From assembly GCA_030643665.1 (NCBI GenBank), contig DAOWKS010000036.1:1-18817 (forward strand): a stretch of 18,817 bases of DNA, read 5' to 3'. The stretch's first letter is position 1. The number at the start of each line of letters is the position of its first letter. The notes beneath the pieces are model-generated. The model was not told the origin of the DNA, did not search any database, and saw only the letters and a program-made list of their open reading frames with translations. Positions 5,096-12,656 of this stretch are shown piece by piece. Origin of the DNA: a bacterium. Lineage in GTDB: Bacteria; Patescibacteriota; Minisyncoccia; Minisyncoccales; JAGMAB01. The translations under genes and the position numbers were made by a program.

Positions 5096-5870
5096 AACCT
5101 TCTTGCTCCACGCGCTCGTTTAACTTGGCCACTGCTTCCTCAAAAGAAAGATATCCTTCCAGACGTTCTGTCATATCTTGGGCCAACAACTTCCACAGTC
5201 CGTTTCCCGCTTCGTGTGATAAAACGCTTGTGATTTCCATTTCCGGTAAAGAAATTATCACTCTCCAAACCATAATATCTTCTATATGCACTTCTTTACC
5301 CATAACAAAGGTCTCTACTTCAATTGCTGACAATCTCCTGTATCTCTGAAATCCTTGCTGGAGTTTTATTAGCTTGTTGTCAAAATCTTTTATTACCAGA
5401 TACACTTCTCTACCTAAAATGCATTCACTCGTTCTGTCTCCCCATCTATTCAAAAGCGTCTTTACTGGCTGGCTTTCTCTTTCAATAAGTTTCTTTGATA
5501 TACAATGATATCCGTCTATGCGCAAACTGTTATGTTTGAGAAAGAACAATCTATCGTAATCTTCCTCATACATTTCCAAGGTTTTCTCGCCATCTTCTTT
5601 TTTCAGCACATTTCTTGTTTCAATTTTCAGATTGCTCTGAACCTTCAATTTGTTTCCCAAGCCAAATACTCCTAATCTATATTCAACTCTCTCTGCTAGA
5701 TTTGCTTTCAAGTTCTCTGGCAGATTTTCTAAAACCTTCCTGATAGCGTCTGTAAATCCAGGATTTGCGTCTGTATTTATTCCATCGCATACTTCATGTT
5801 CAAGACCTTTTGCTGAATCGGCCTTGATAACAAACTCCGTTTCTAAAATATCAAATTGTTCATATTCCAT
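5094..5870 (-). CDS. Hypothetical protein, 258 aa, unknown family
   Basis: I do not recognise this protein. It is soluble and acidic with no signal peptide or membrane segment, and it looks like a mixed alpha/beta fold. Visible landmarks are a single early Cys (EVCDG), a GVFGLGNK loop near residue 70, an acidic region MYEEDYDRLFF near 110-120, a DRTSECILGREVYLVIKDFDNK strand-turn region near 145-165 cut here for length, and a helical acidic C-terminus ending VEQEG. The start at ATG 5870 is supported by a Shine-Dalgarno-like AAGGGGG seven bases upstream. It has its own promoter (5993-6021), an unusually structured leader (5871-5986) and its own strong terminator, so it is a monocistronic, separately controlled unit. 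The leader suggests regulated expression, but nothing in the protein names the signal. Confidence 0.8.
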   Translation of the reverse strand: MEYEQFDILETEFVIKADSAKGLEHEVCDGINTDANPGFTDAIRKVLENLPENLKANLAERVEYRLGVFGLGNKLKVQSNLKIETRNVLKKEDGEKTLEMYEEDYDRLFFLKHNSLRIDGYHCISKKLIERESQPVKTLLNRWGDRTSECILGREVYLVIKDFDNKLIKLQQGFQRYRRLSAIEVETFVMGKEVHIEDIMVWRVIISLPEMEITSVLSHEAGNGLWKLLAQDMTERLEGYLSFEEAVAKLNERVEQEG

Positions 5871-5872
5871 TC

Positions 5873-5954
5873 TTTATGCCCCCTTGGCCATCTCTTCTTG
5901 GACAGCCTAATCTATTTATTAGTAAGTTTGTTTAATAAACAAATTGGGCTATCC
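5873..5954 (-). promoter_or_regulatory. Structured 5' leader with three-way-junction potential and SD-masking hairpin
   Basis: On the minus strand GGAUAGCC (5954-5947) pairs with GGCUGUCC (5907-5900), including one U-G wobble that would be A-C on plus. Inside are a hairpin UUUGUUUA/UAAACAAA (5943-5927) and a short CUAAU/AUUAG stem (5922-5918 with 5911-5907). Together these make a possible three-way junction. Downstream, AUGGCC and GGGCAU can pair with one mismatch around AAGG, covering the Shine-Dalgarno-like AAGGGGG before ATG 5870. This is the layout of a translational riboswitch or protein-binding leader. No known class is recognised. Confidence 0.45.
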
Positions 5955-5992
5955 AAAATTTTTCCCTATTTTATTTTCTATGAACTATTAGA

Positions 5993-6021
5993 AGTATGCC
6001 ATATCAGTAAAATTCTGTCAA
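5993..6021 (-). promoter_or_regulatory. Promoter of the 258-aa hypothetical gene
   Basis: The -35 TTGACA (6016-6021) and -10 CATACT (5993-5998) have a 17-bp spacer, with TGG just before the -10 (extended -10). Start is expected near 5986, leaving a leader of about 116 nt. It begins only six bases from the SIMPL stop codon (6027). Confidence 0.55.
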
Positions 6022-6026
6022 CCCTG

Positions 6027-6806
6027 TTAATTAATCTCAAAAGTAATATTTACCGTAACTTCTATTTTATTCTCTCCGGTTTCTATTTGCAATTCTTGCT
6101 CCTCTATTTCCATTCCTACTGCTTTTTCTAAACCATAATAGCGCGGAATTGCGCCGCTTTCGCTAAAATTAGTAATTCTGACTAAATTAACTCCAAGTTG
6201 TGAAGCCAATTCTTGCGCTTTTGTTTTTGCTTCTGTTATGGCCTGATTTCTGGCTTGTTTCTTGAGTTCGTCTTGGTCATCAATGGTAAAACGTAAATTT
6301 CCGACCTGATTGGCGCCGGCATCGGTTGCCCCCTGGATAACCTGGCCAATTTTCTCCAGAGCTCTGATTTTTACCTGCAAGGACTGCCGTATTTCATAAC
6401 CAACCAATATTCTCTGGCCCTGTGGATAAGGAGGAATTCCGGTTCTTTCCTGCCATTCATAACGAGGATAAATATTGAAATCAGTGGTTTTTAAATCTTT
6501 CTCTTCTATGCCCTTACTTTTCATAAAATTAATTATGGAATTCATTTTCTTTGTATTCTCGCTCATTGCTTCAACAACGGTTTTTGCTTCGGTTATGACT
6601 GAAAAAACCGTTATTGCCAAATCGGGCTTGGCGTAAATTTCTCCCGTAGCTGAAACAGTAATGGTATTTTTGGTTTCAATTTCCTGACCGATATATTTTC
6701 CTTCTTTAATTTTGTTTGGAATACTTACAGCCGTGTAAGCAATTAAGGCGATTAAAAAAAGACCTAAAAGACAAATTAAGCTGTTTTTATAATTTTGTTC
6801 GTTCAT
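6027..6806 (-). CDS. SIMPL domain (DUF541) protein, membrane-anchored
   Basis: The 259-aa protein has one N-terminal hydrophobic segment (about residues 9-28) and then a SIMPL domain covering the rest. Recognisable features are the ITVSATGEIYAKPDLA start, the long helix AKTVVEAMSENTKKMNSIINFMKS, KGIEEKDLKTTDFNIYPRYEW and the late QARNQAITEAKTKAQELASQ helix, with an ENKIEVTVNITFEI end strand. SIMPL proteins are exported and oligomerise. Roles reported for the family include outer-membrane or cell-surface and stress functions (YggE, BP26), but no activity is established for this form. ATG 6806 has no Shine-Dalgarno; the leader carries AAAGGTCG 37 nt upstream. No terminator is obvious at its end, and the next promoter follows within six bases. 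Confidence 0.92.
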   Translation of the reverse strand: MNEQNYKNSLICLLGLFLIALIAYTAVSIPNKIKEGKYIGQEIETKNTITVSATGEIYAKPDLAITVFSVITEAKTVVEAMSENTKKMNSIINFMKSKGIEEKDLKTTDFNIYPRYEWQERTGIPPYPQGQRILVGYEIRQSLQVKIRALEKIGQVIQGATDAGANQVGNLRFTIDDQDELKKQARNQAITEAKTKAQELASQLGVNLVRITNFSESGAIPRYYGLEKAVGMEIEEQELQIETGENKIEVTVNITFEIN

Positions 6807-6885
6807 AATAATTGTTTTTTAAATAGATAAATTAAATGAGAGCCGACCTTTTTACTGTTAAAACCTTTTTATCTCTAAAATTATA
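6807..6885 (-). promoter_or_regulatory. Promoter and AAAGGTCG leader of the SIMPL gene
   Basis: The -10 TATAAT (6880-6885) has no clear -35, and start is expected near 6873. The 67-nt leader has a small UUUUA/UAAAA hairpin (6863-6850) running directly into AAAGGTCG (6851-6844), which lies 37 nt before ATG. A second AAAAAGG stands about 20 nt earlier in the leader. The remainder is A/U-rich without a Shine-Dalgarno. Beyond 6885 up to the 3'-UTR repeat at 7004 I see no gene. Confidence 0.45.
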
Positions 6886-7003
6886 GAAGATTTTGTCTTT
6901 ATTGTACCTTTATTAAAATAAAAATCCACTTTATTGCCAAAATATGCTTTTGCTTTTTTGATAAAATCTTGAGGGTTGAGATTTCTAACTTCTCTTTTAT
7001 TTT

Positions 7004-7098
7004 AGCAAATTTCCAGAGTATTAAACAATGTGGATAACGCAAAATCCCGAGAACTGTTCTCGGGATTTTGCTTAAGGAACAGAAATCTGGAAATTGCT
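7004..7098 (-). repeat. Nested inverted repeats in the 3' UTR of the CARDB gene
   Basis: An outer pair, AGCAAATTTCCAGA (7004-7017) and TCTGGAAATTGCT (7086-7098), matches with one bulged base and encloses the terminator hairpin at 7039-7071. Weaker complementarity (GAGG/TGAGA against CTCA/CCTC) continues outside the arms. In RNA this forms one long coaxial structure starting about 15 nt after the CARDB stop. Confidence 0.5.
7039..7071 (-). terminator. Perfect 15-bp terminator-like hairpin after the CARDB gene
   Basis: GCAAAATCCCGAGAA (7039-7053) and TTCTCGGGATTTTGC (7057-7071) are perfect arms around CTG. The A-run/T-run is built into the stem, so it could terminate in either direction. The minus-strand CARDB gene ends 41 nt before it; no plus-strand gene is nearby. 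Confidence 0.7.
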
Positions 7099-7112
7099 CT
7101 CTCATCCTCTGT

Positions 7113-8669
7113 CTAAAATCCAGCTTCAAACCTAGTAATCTCTCCAACTCCAAGGGCATCGACGGATATAGTTTCATTATCAAGCGTTACAGTTCCTTTC
7201 CAATTGACAAATGCACGACCCCAGGTACGTTTTGCTTCTAAATCCCACCAGGTTCCATTATTTATTCCCCAATTCTCAGGCCAAAATTTGAAAACCTCAC
7301 CCGTTAAGTTCACCTCTCCTCCTTCATACTCCCCAGTTAAATAATACTTATTTGGTTGAAGGCCTCCGCTATCACTAAACTGAAACTTATCAAAAGTAAA
7401 ATCTTTTCCTTTAGTGATGAAGTTAATCCTGCCTTGATGTTGAAACGGAACAGGAGTCTGAATAGGAGAGGGATTTTCAGACATTGATATCGTTATATCC
7501 AAATCTTCCTGAGACATATAAAGACAGCTGAATGATAGAGGAGCTCCGGCAGCGTCAAATGCAGATTCTGTATAATAAACTCTGTGAGTTGCTCTATCAA
7601 ACAAAAAACTTCCATTAAAGGAGTAATCCCCATAGTTTGGAACAGTTAGTTTACCCTCAAATTCCCCTATTTCCCAAAAGCCGCCCCATATATCAATATC
7701 CTCTTTGTTAAAAATGGCGCCATGAATAATGTATGGTCCTTCTTGTTTTCCCATCCAGAAAGGTGTTGCTCTGGCTTTGGCACAGAGTTCAAAAATAATT
7801 CCTTCCCCGGATAAAGGCGTGACTTTGTATATCCACTCTCTTTCCTGCTCATTATAAGAAATAGATCCGATACACTCTTCCCCATTACTATATAAACCTT
7901 TTGTATAAACGGTCGGATAAGGATAAATCCTCTTCTCGTCATCGTAATACATAGGTCCATAGAAACCCCATGGAGAATGCCATTTTCCATTAATAAAAAT
8001 TATGTCCCTGCCTCCGCCCTCTCCGCTAAAAGGTAATCTTCCCTGAAATAGGATTGTGTCACCATTATTGGTTTTACCTATTGCCACGAGTATAAAACAG
8101 CTAAGACGCCATTTTGGGTCATCAGTATAGATTAAACGGTGATCTTCTGTCTCTTCATATACAGCACCTAACGGCACAAAATCGTGCAACGTTGGAATAT
8201 CTTCAATTCCAGAATTGGTTTCTGTGACTTCCCAAGAAGGAATAAAAACCCTTATCTTTTCCGAAGCTTCATTGTCTGCTGGATTACTATCTTCTCTTAT
8301 CAAAGCGTTTAAATACAACGTATATACCCCTTCGAGCGCTTCCTCTGGAATTACAACTGATTTTGTATAGGTCTTGGACTCACCAACTTTAAGGAAGATT
8401 ATCCACTGGCCAAGTTCTTCTCTCGTACCGTTTAACGTCTGAACACTCAATTTTAGTAGCACTCTTTCGGCAACAGTTCCATAATTTTTAACAACAGTTG
8501 TCATAGTAAAGGTATCGCCCGGAGAGACAATATTAGGAGAAACATCAAAATCAATAATTGCAACATTATGGTATACTACAGCTAAACTGGGTGTTATAAC
8601 TATTGCAATTACTCCAAATAAAACCATTATTACCAAGGTTCCGATTATAATTAAGGTTTTTTTACTCAT
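7113..8669 (-). CDS. Exported, membrane-anchored CARDB-type protein with a large beta-rich domain
   Basis: The 518-aa protein begins with a hydrophobic segment (about residues 4-28, TLIIIGTLVIMVLFGVIAIV) and is probably anchored with the rest outside. Residues about 33-145 look like a CARDB/Ig-like domain: IIDFDVSPNIVSPGDTF, VVKNYGTVAERV, then an ADNEASEKIRVFI end strand. The remaining ~370 residues are rich in Trp, Gly and aromatic residues in short beta strands (for example GGFWEIGEFEGKLTV and TWGRAFVNWKGTVTL). They resemble a lipocalin-like or AttH/CrtC-like barrel pair only in texture; I cannot assign a family. A cell-surface or carbohydrate-related role is possible but unproven. ATG 8669 lacks a Shine-Dalgarno, and AAAGGTCG lies 32 nt upstream. 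Confidence 0.8.
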   Translation of the reverse strand: MSKKTLIIIGTLVIMVLFGVIAIVITPSLAVVYHNVAIIDFDVSPNIVSPGDTFTMTTVVKNYGTVAERVLLKLSVQTLNGTREELGQWIIFLKVGESKTYTKSVVIPEEALEGVYTLYLNALIREDSNPADNEASEKIRVFIPSWEVTETNSGIEDIPTLHDFVPLGAVYEETEDHRLIYTDDPKWRLSCFILVAIGKTNNGDTILFQGRLPFSGEGGGRDIIFINGKWHSPWGFYGPMYYDDEKRIYPYPTVYTKGLYSNGEECIGSISYNEQEREWIYKVTPLSGEGIIFELCAKARATPFWMGKQEGPYIIHGAIFNKEDIDIWGGFWEIGEFEGKLTVPNYGDYSFNGSFLFDRATHRVYYTESAFDAAGAPLSFSCLYMSQEDLDITISMSENPSPIQTPVPFQHQGRINFITKGKDFTFDKFQFSDSGGLQPNKYYLTGEYEGGEVNLTGEVFKFWPENWGINNGTWWDLEAKRTWGRAFVNWKGTVTLDNETISVDALGVGEITRFEAGF

Positions 8670-8740
8670 AATTTATTACTTTTTTTATGAATCTTAATTT
8701 TCGACCTTTTATTCTATTCCAGAATTAAATAAAAAGACAA
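8670..8740 (-). promoter_or_regulatory. Promoter and AAAGGTCG leader of the CARDB gene
   Basis: The -35 TTGTCT (8735-8740) and -10 TAGAAT (8711-8716) have an 18-bp spacer. Start is expected near 8704, so the AAAGGTCG motif (8709-8702) straddles the start site here. The short A/U-rich leader reaches ATG 8669 with no Shine-Dalgarno. Confidence 0.5.
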
Positions 8741-8767
8741 ATTTTTTCTCCTGCTTTTTCCTAATTT

Positions 8768-9298
8768 TTAGTTTATTTTAAGGCAAAACCGCCATTTTCG
8801 CCGCGACCAGTAAGGGCCAGCATAGTCAATGCCAATTCGCTTCGTTGCGATAATCTGAGATGGTTTGATTTTTATTCCCCTGTCTTCCAGCCAAATTCTT
8901 TTACTTTTACATAAATCCTCACCGTAAAACGACTTGTTTAATTTTAAATAGCGACAGAGTTTTCCCGGACCATTAACTACATCTAAAGCTCTGATAAGCA
9001 CACATTCCGGCATTCCTTGTTCGGTGGTAGATATATTCATTTGCCAATACATCCCATAAACCAAATAGATATAGATATGGCCGCCAATAAGATACTCAGC
9101 TCTATTTCTTTTTGTCTTTTTCCCTTGGTAAGCATGCGAGGCCCTATCTTGAGGTCCAATATATGCCTCGGTTTCTATGATTTTTCCAACCAATTTCTTT
9201 TTTACGATTTTTCTGACAATATACTTTCCCAACAATTCTTTAGCTATAGTTAAAGTCGGTCTCGTGTAGAAATTTCTGGATAGCTTTTTCTTTCTCAT
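8768..9298 (-). CDS. 3-methyladenine DNA glycosylase, AAG/MPG family
   Basis: The 176-aa protein matches the alkyladenine-DNA glycosylase family: an LSRNFYTRPTLTIAKELLGK opening, IETEAYIGP (41-49) with the catalytic Glu, DRASHAYQGKKTKRN (51-65), YLVYGMYWQMNIST and VLIRALDVVNGPGKLC, ending in a WRF motif. It excises alkylated and deaminated purines in base excision repair. ATG 9298 is preferred because it matches the family N-terminus (MRKKKLSRNFY). An in-frame TTG at 9346 would add 16 unconserved residues and run close to the divergent promoter. Upstream, a weak TTGATA/TTAAAT promoter would put the start within a few bases of this ATG, so the mRNA may be nearly leaderless. Its 3' end lies 28 bp from the CARDB promoter. 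Confidence 0.92.
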   Translation of the reverse strand: MRKKKLSRNFYTRPTLTIAKELLGKYIVRKIVKKKLVGKIIETEAYIGPQDRASHAYQGKKTKRNRAEYLIGGHIYIYLVYGMYWQMNISTTEQGMPECVLIRALDVVNGPGKLCRYLKLNKSFYGEDLCKSKRIWLEDRGIKIKPSQIIATKRIGIDYAGPYWSRRKWRFCLKIN

Positions 9299-9350
9299 TT
9301 CTTTTAATTTAACTGATTTTGAGAATTTTATCAATTTTGAATACAACCTA

Positions 9351-9379
9351 TTGACTTGTTAAAGACAATCCTGTATACT
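9351..9379 (+). promoter_or_regulatory. Promoter of the zinc-ribbon gene
   Basis: The -35 TTGACT (9351-9356) and -10 TATACT (9374-9379) have a 17-bp spacer. Start is expected near 9386, giving a leader of about 120 nt. It is divergent from the DNA glycosylase gene. Confidence 0.7.
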
Positions 9380-9385
9380 GATTTC

Positions 9386-9505
9386 AGACCATAAGTCGAA
9401 GTATCCTTAACGAAGTTTTTAATCTTAAACATTAAAGCCAAATTAAGTAGAGCGACTTAGAGGTAAAAAGGTCGCTTTTTATTTCATTTGTATATTAATT
9501 TTATT
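9386..9505 (+). promoter_or_regulatory. Attenuator-like leader of the zinc-ribbon gene, with AAAGGTCG
   Basis: Two pairings compete. AGAGCGAC (9449-9456) pairs with GTCGCTTT (9471-9478) and is followed by a short T-run, forming a terminator-like hairpin. Alternatively CGACTTA (9453-9459) pairs perfectly with the upstream TAAGTCG (9392-9398), which would dismantle that hairpin. The 3' arm of the hairpin contains the AAAGGTCG octamer (9467-9474), 31 nt before ATG 9506. No Shine-Dalgarno precedes the ATG, and no leader peptide is evident. Confidence 0.5.
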
Positions 9506-9694
9506 ATGGCTTTCGAAAAATTCAACGAGGGGTCAAAAGGAAATTTTCCTCCCCGCGAAATGGTCAAGGGAAATTGGAAGTGCGCTGATTGCGGAAAAGA
9601 AATCACTGAACTTCCTTTTGAACCGTCACCAGACAGACCGATTTATTGCCGAGATTGCTGGACTAAAAAAAGAACCCAGAAATTCGGACGTTAA
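9506..9694 (+). CDS. Small CxxC zinc-ribbon protein
   Basis: The 62-aa basic protein starts MAFEKFNEGSKGNFPPR and contains one zinc ribbon: CADCGKEI, a PFEPSPDRPIYC spacer and CRDC, followed by a basic KKRTQKFGR tail. The CxxCG...vPF.P...RP.YC.dC pattern is a widespread probable zinc-ribbon domain of Patescibacteria and archaea, with no established function that I know; a nucleic-acid-binding role is plausible. ATG 9506 is chosen over an in-frame TTG at 9488 because it is a standard start, keeps the usual N-terminus and matches the motif-to-start spacing seen at other genes. A strong terminator (9705-9736) follows. Confidence 0.85.
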   Translation: MAFEKFNEGSKGNFPPREMVKGNWKCADCGKEITELPFEPSPDRPIYCRDCWTKKRTQKFGR

Positions 9695-9704
9695 ATTCGG
9701 AATG

Positions 9705-9736
9705 AAAAAATCCCCCGCTTTTAGCGGGGGGTTTTT
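9705..9736. terminator. Bidirectional intrinsic terminator
   Basis: CCCCCGCT (9712-9719) and AGCGGGGG (9723-9730) are flanked by an A-run (9705-9710) on the left and a T-run (9732-9736) on the right. It separates the converging zinc-ribbon (plus) and UvrD (minus) genes and can serve both. Confidence 0.9.
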
Positions 9737-9741
9737 CATTT

Positions 9742-12558
9742 TCACCTCTGGGCGTGTTCGCAGATATTTTTGAAATCGCAGGTCTTGCACTGCCAGCCGG
9801 GCGTAGCTGAAAAATCTTTCTTTTGAATCTGCTTAATTAAGGAAACAATTTTTTGTTTTTGTTTTTCCTGGTCTTTTTCAGAACCTAAAAAAGATAATTT
9901 CTTGCCTCCGTCCAAATAATAATAAGTTAATTTTTCCGGCTTTAAACCAAAAACCTCCTGGCTGGCGATTTGATAAATAAGCAATTGTTCCTTGTCTATG
10001 AGTTTTAGTTTTTCGCTTTTCTTGCCGGTTTTGTAATCAATAATTTCTACCTTATCCCCTCTTTTATCTATTCTGTCTATTTTTCCCTTAAAAGCAATGC
10101 CATTAATTTTTAAATTAAAACTTTGTTCCAATGCCGGCTTGCCGGCAATAAAAAGAATTAAAGGTTTGGTTTTCATAAAATCATTATAAAACATTTTTAA
10201 GGCCTTTTTTCCGTTTTCAAAATACTCTTGCTTTTGCTTTTGATTGTCATACCAGTCGTCAATCCATTGTTGTTTATAAATTCGCAGAAGTTCTTTAAAA
10301 CCAATTGGTTTTTTATCCTCATTTGCTTTTTTAACAAACTCAAATAATGTGTTGTGAATTGTTTTGCCATAACTGAAAGTTGCTCTGCCTCGCACCGGAA
10401 TTCTCAAAAGATGGGCAAATTTATATTGCAAAGGGCAATTTTCAAACGCTTTAAGCTGGGTAAAAGAAAAAAATGGCGGCAAAGATAGAGTTTTGGCGGA
10501 GACCCGACGTCCGCCAAAACTTTTTATTGGTCTGATTTCATCAATTATGCTTTTTTCTTTCTGGCTGTAACCCAGTTCTTTTAAAAATCGCGATAATTTC
10601 TTTTTTCGCTCGCCGCCATAATTTTCAGCCGAAGTAAAAAATAATCCCTTCTTTGCTCGTGTCATGCCAACATAAAATAACCTTCTTTCTTCTTCCAGAT
10701 GAATATCGCCTTGCGGAATAATATCTTTTCTCAAGGTCCGGGGAATTTCAATCGGCTCTTTAATTTCATTTATTGGGAATCTCTTATCTACCAGATTTAC
10801 CAAAAACACATACTTAAACTCCAGTCCTTTGGCGGCATGAATGGTCATCACCTTGATTATGTCCGGACCCTGGTCTACGTCAAAAATTAATTTTCCTTGT
10901 TCGCCTGATTCCATTTCCATATTTAACTCTTCCATAAAATTTCTTAAACAAGGGTCTATGTTGGATTCCTCAAACGCTTTAACTTTGTTGAAAAATTGAT
11001 TTATATAATTAAGGTCTTCTTTATCTTCTTTTTTTGTCAGCTCTTCCAAATAACCTGAATCCCGCAAGAAAGCCAATAAAATTTCAGCCACATTTTTTTG
11101 CCCTGCTAAAAGAGTATGTTTTTGAATCAGGCCTAAAATAAATTTTATCTTGTTGTTCTTCAAAGAAAATTCCTGCAGGGACTGGTAAACTGAAATGGAT
11201 TTCTTGGCGCTGTACTGGGTAATTTTAGCTATATCTTCCATTGAAATTTTAAGAAAAGGCAAGTTCAAAATCCGATAGACAGCCGAGCTTTCGTGGTAAT
11301 TGTCAAGAAGTTTAAAATAAGAAATAATGTCTAAAATAACCGGTTTAGAATACAAACCGCGCAAAGACAAAAATTGATAAGGAAGTTCTGCCCGTTCCAA
11401 AGCCCGCGAAAAGATATTGGCAGCCGCGTTTGCCCTGACTAAAATAGCAAAATCGCTGAAACACGCTTTTTTGTCTTTATTAAAAATCTCAATAATTTTG
11501 TTAATTACTCCCCTAACTTCCTGGTCTAAGGTTTCAAAATGCAAGTGTTCAATTATAGCTTTGTCTTTTTTTTCAGTTGACAGATGTTTGCTGATTTTAT
11601 CAAGATATTCCAAACGGTTTGGATTATTTAACTGAATAAATTTATAAGCCAAATCCAAAATATTCTGGGATGAGCGGTAATTGCGGGTAAGAACTATTTG
11701 CTTGGCTTGCGGAAAATCTTTGCGGAATTGGATAATATTGCCAAAGGAAGCGCCCCGAAAGCGGTAAATTGCCTGGTCATCGTCAGAAGAAACTGTTAAA
11801 TTGTTTTTAGGCGCCATAAGAAGTTTCACTAATTTATATTGCGTCCAGTTAGTGTCCTGAAATTCATCAACCAAAATATATTTAAACTTTTTTCTGTAGT
11901 CATTTAAAATTGCCGGTCTTTTCTGAAAAAGCTTTAAGCAATAATTAATCAAATCGCCAAAATCCAATAAATTGTTTTGTAAAAGCAGGTCCTGGTATTT
12001 TTGATAAGCCCTGGATATTTCTTTAACCTGTTTTTTTTCTTGTTTTTTTGTCCTTCTACTGTATTTCAAATAATCCTCGGGATAAATTCCCTGGTCTTTA
12101 CACCGGGAAAAATGAGAAATAAGAGAATGGATAAATTTAGTCGGGTTGCCCAAGGGCTTGTAATAATCCAATTTAAATTTGTCCAAGTTCTGTTTTATTA
12201 AAAGCCAGCTGGCTGTCTCGTCCAATAATTTGAAATCGGTTGACAAGCCGAGAGCCAAACCGTGCTCCTCAAGCACTCTTTTGCAAAAAGAATGGAAAGT
12301 GGAAACCCAAAGGTCAACATAACCAAGAGGCAGTAATTTATCTATCCGCTCTTCCATTTCCTGGGCCGCCTTGTCGGTAAAAGTTACGGCCAAGATTTGT
12401 TCCGGCTTAGCTCTTCCTTGCTTGATAATCTCAGCGACTCTGTAAGTGAGCGCGGTGGTTTTACCGGTGCCGGCGCCGGCCACAATCAAAAGCGGACCAT
12501 CGCCAAAACATACCACTTGTTTTTGTTTTTTATTAAGATTTTTAAGATTTAATTCCAT
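9742..12558 (-). CDS. UvrD/Rep superfamily 1 helicase with C-terminal RecB/AddB-type nuclease
   Basis: The 938-aa protein has a complete SF1A helicase: Walker A GAGTGKTT (28-35), TFTDKAA, Walker B DEFQD (231-235), SSDDDQAIYRFRGA, VMTIHAAKGLEF and RRLFYVGMTRAK. A C-terminal PD-(D/E)XK nuclease follows, with His735, Asp828, Asp841 and Lys843 (EIIDYKTGK). Four Cys (Cys708, Cys924, Cys927, Cys933) have the AddB/Cas4 arrangement that holds a 4Fe-4S cluster. It should unwind and resect DNA ends in an ATP-dependent way, doing as one chain what AddAB or AdnAB do with two. A weak Shine-Dalgarno (GGTGG, eight bases before ATG) and a TACAAT -10 precede it. Its 3' end meets the bidirectional terminator. 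No partner subunit is adjacent. Confidence 0.93.
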   Translation of the reverse strand: MELNLKNLNKKQKQVVCFGDGPLLIVAGAGTGKTTALTYRVAEIIKQGRAKPEQILAVTFTDKAAQEMEERIDKLLPLGYVDLWVSTFHSFCKRVLEEHGLALGLSTDFKLLDETASWLLIKQNLDKFKLDYYKPLGNPTKFIHSLISHFSRCKDQGIYPEDYLKYSRRTKKQEKKQVKEISRAYQKYQDLLLQNNLLDFGDLINYCLKLFQKRPAILNDYRKKFKYILVDEFQDTNWTQYKLVKLLMAPKNNLTVSSDDDQAIYRFRGASFGNIIQFRKDFPQAKQIVLTRNYRSSQNILDLAYKFIQLNNPNRLEYLDKISKHLSTEKKDKAIIEHLHFETLDQEVRGVINKIIEIFNKDKKACFSDFAILVRANAAANIFSRALERAELPYQFLSLRGLYSKPVILDIISYFKLLDNYHESSAVYRILNLPFLKISMEDIAKITQYSAKKSISVYQSLQEFSLKNNKIKFILGLIQKHTLLAGQKNVAEILLAFLRDSGYLEELTKKEDKEDLNYINQFFNKVKAFEESNIDPCLRNFMEELNMEMESGEQGKLIFDVDQGPDIIKVMTIHAAKGLEFKYVFLVNLVDKRFPINEIKEPIEIPRTLRKDIIPQGDIHLEEERRLFYVGMTRAKKGLFFTSAENYGGERKKKLSRFLKELGYSQKEKSIIDEIRPIKSFGGRRVSAKTLSLPPFFSFTQLKAFENCPLQYKFAHLLRIPVRGRATFSYGKTIHNTLFEFVKKANEDKKPIGFKELLRIYKQQWIDDWYDNQKQKQEYFENGKKALKMFYNDFMKTKPLILFIAGKPALEQSFNLKINGIAFKGKIDRIDKRGDKVEIIDYKTGKKSEKLKLIDKEQLLIYQIASQEVFGLKPEKLTYYYLDGGKKLSFLGSEKDQEKQKQKIVSLIKQIQKKDFSATPGWQCKTCDFKNICEHAQR

Positions 12559-12606
12559 ATTTTTACCACCGGGCTTATTGTATCAAAAAACTGGTTTTCT
12601 GGCGAT

Positions 12607-12641
12607 AAAAAATCCTCCCGCTAAAAACGGGAGGATTTTTT
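12607..12641 (-). terminator. Intrinsic terminator after the ATP-cone gene
   Basis: The arms AAAAAATCCTCCCG (12607-12620) and CGGGAGGATTTTTT (12628-12641) enclose CTAAAAA. On the minus strand a T-run follows the GC stem. It ends the ATP-cone transcript and insulates the downstream UvrD promoter. Confidence 0.88.
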
Positions 12642-12656
12642 TTGCAACGAAACCTT

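Noticed and set aside
6899..7183. A 94-codon minus-strand open frame
   Set aside because: It overlaps the CARDB gene end in another frame and runs through the perfect terminator hairpin at 7039-7071; it has no family resemblance and no ribosome site.
9299..9346. TTG-initiated 16-residue N-terminal extension of the DNA glycosylase
   Set aside because: The family N-terminus begins at the ATG at 9298, and the extension approaches the divergent zinc-ribbon promoter.
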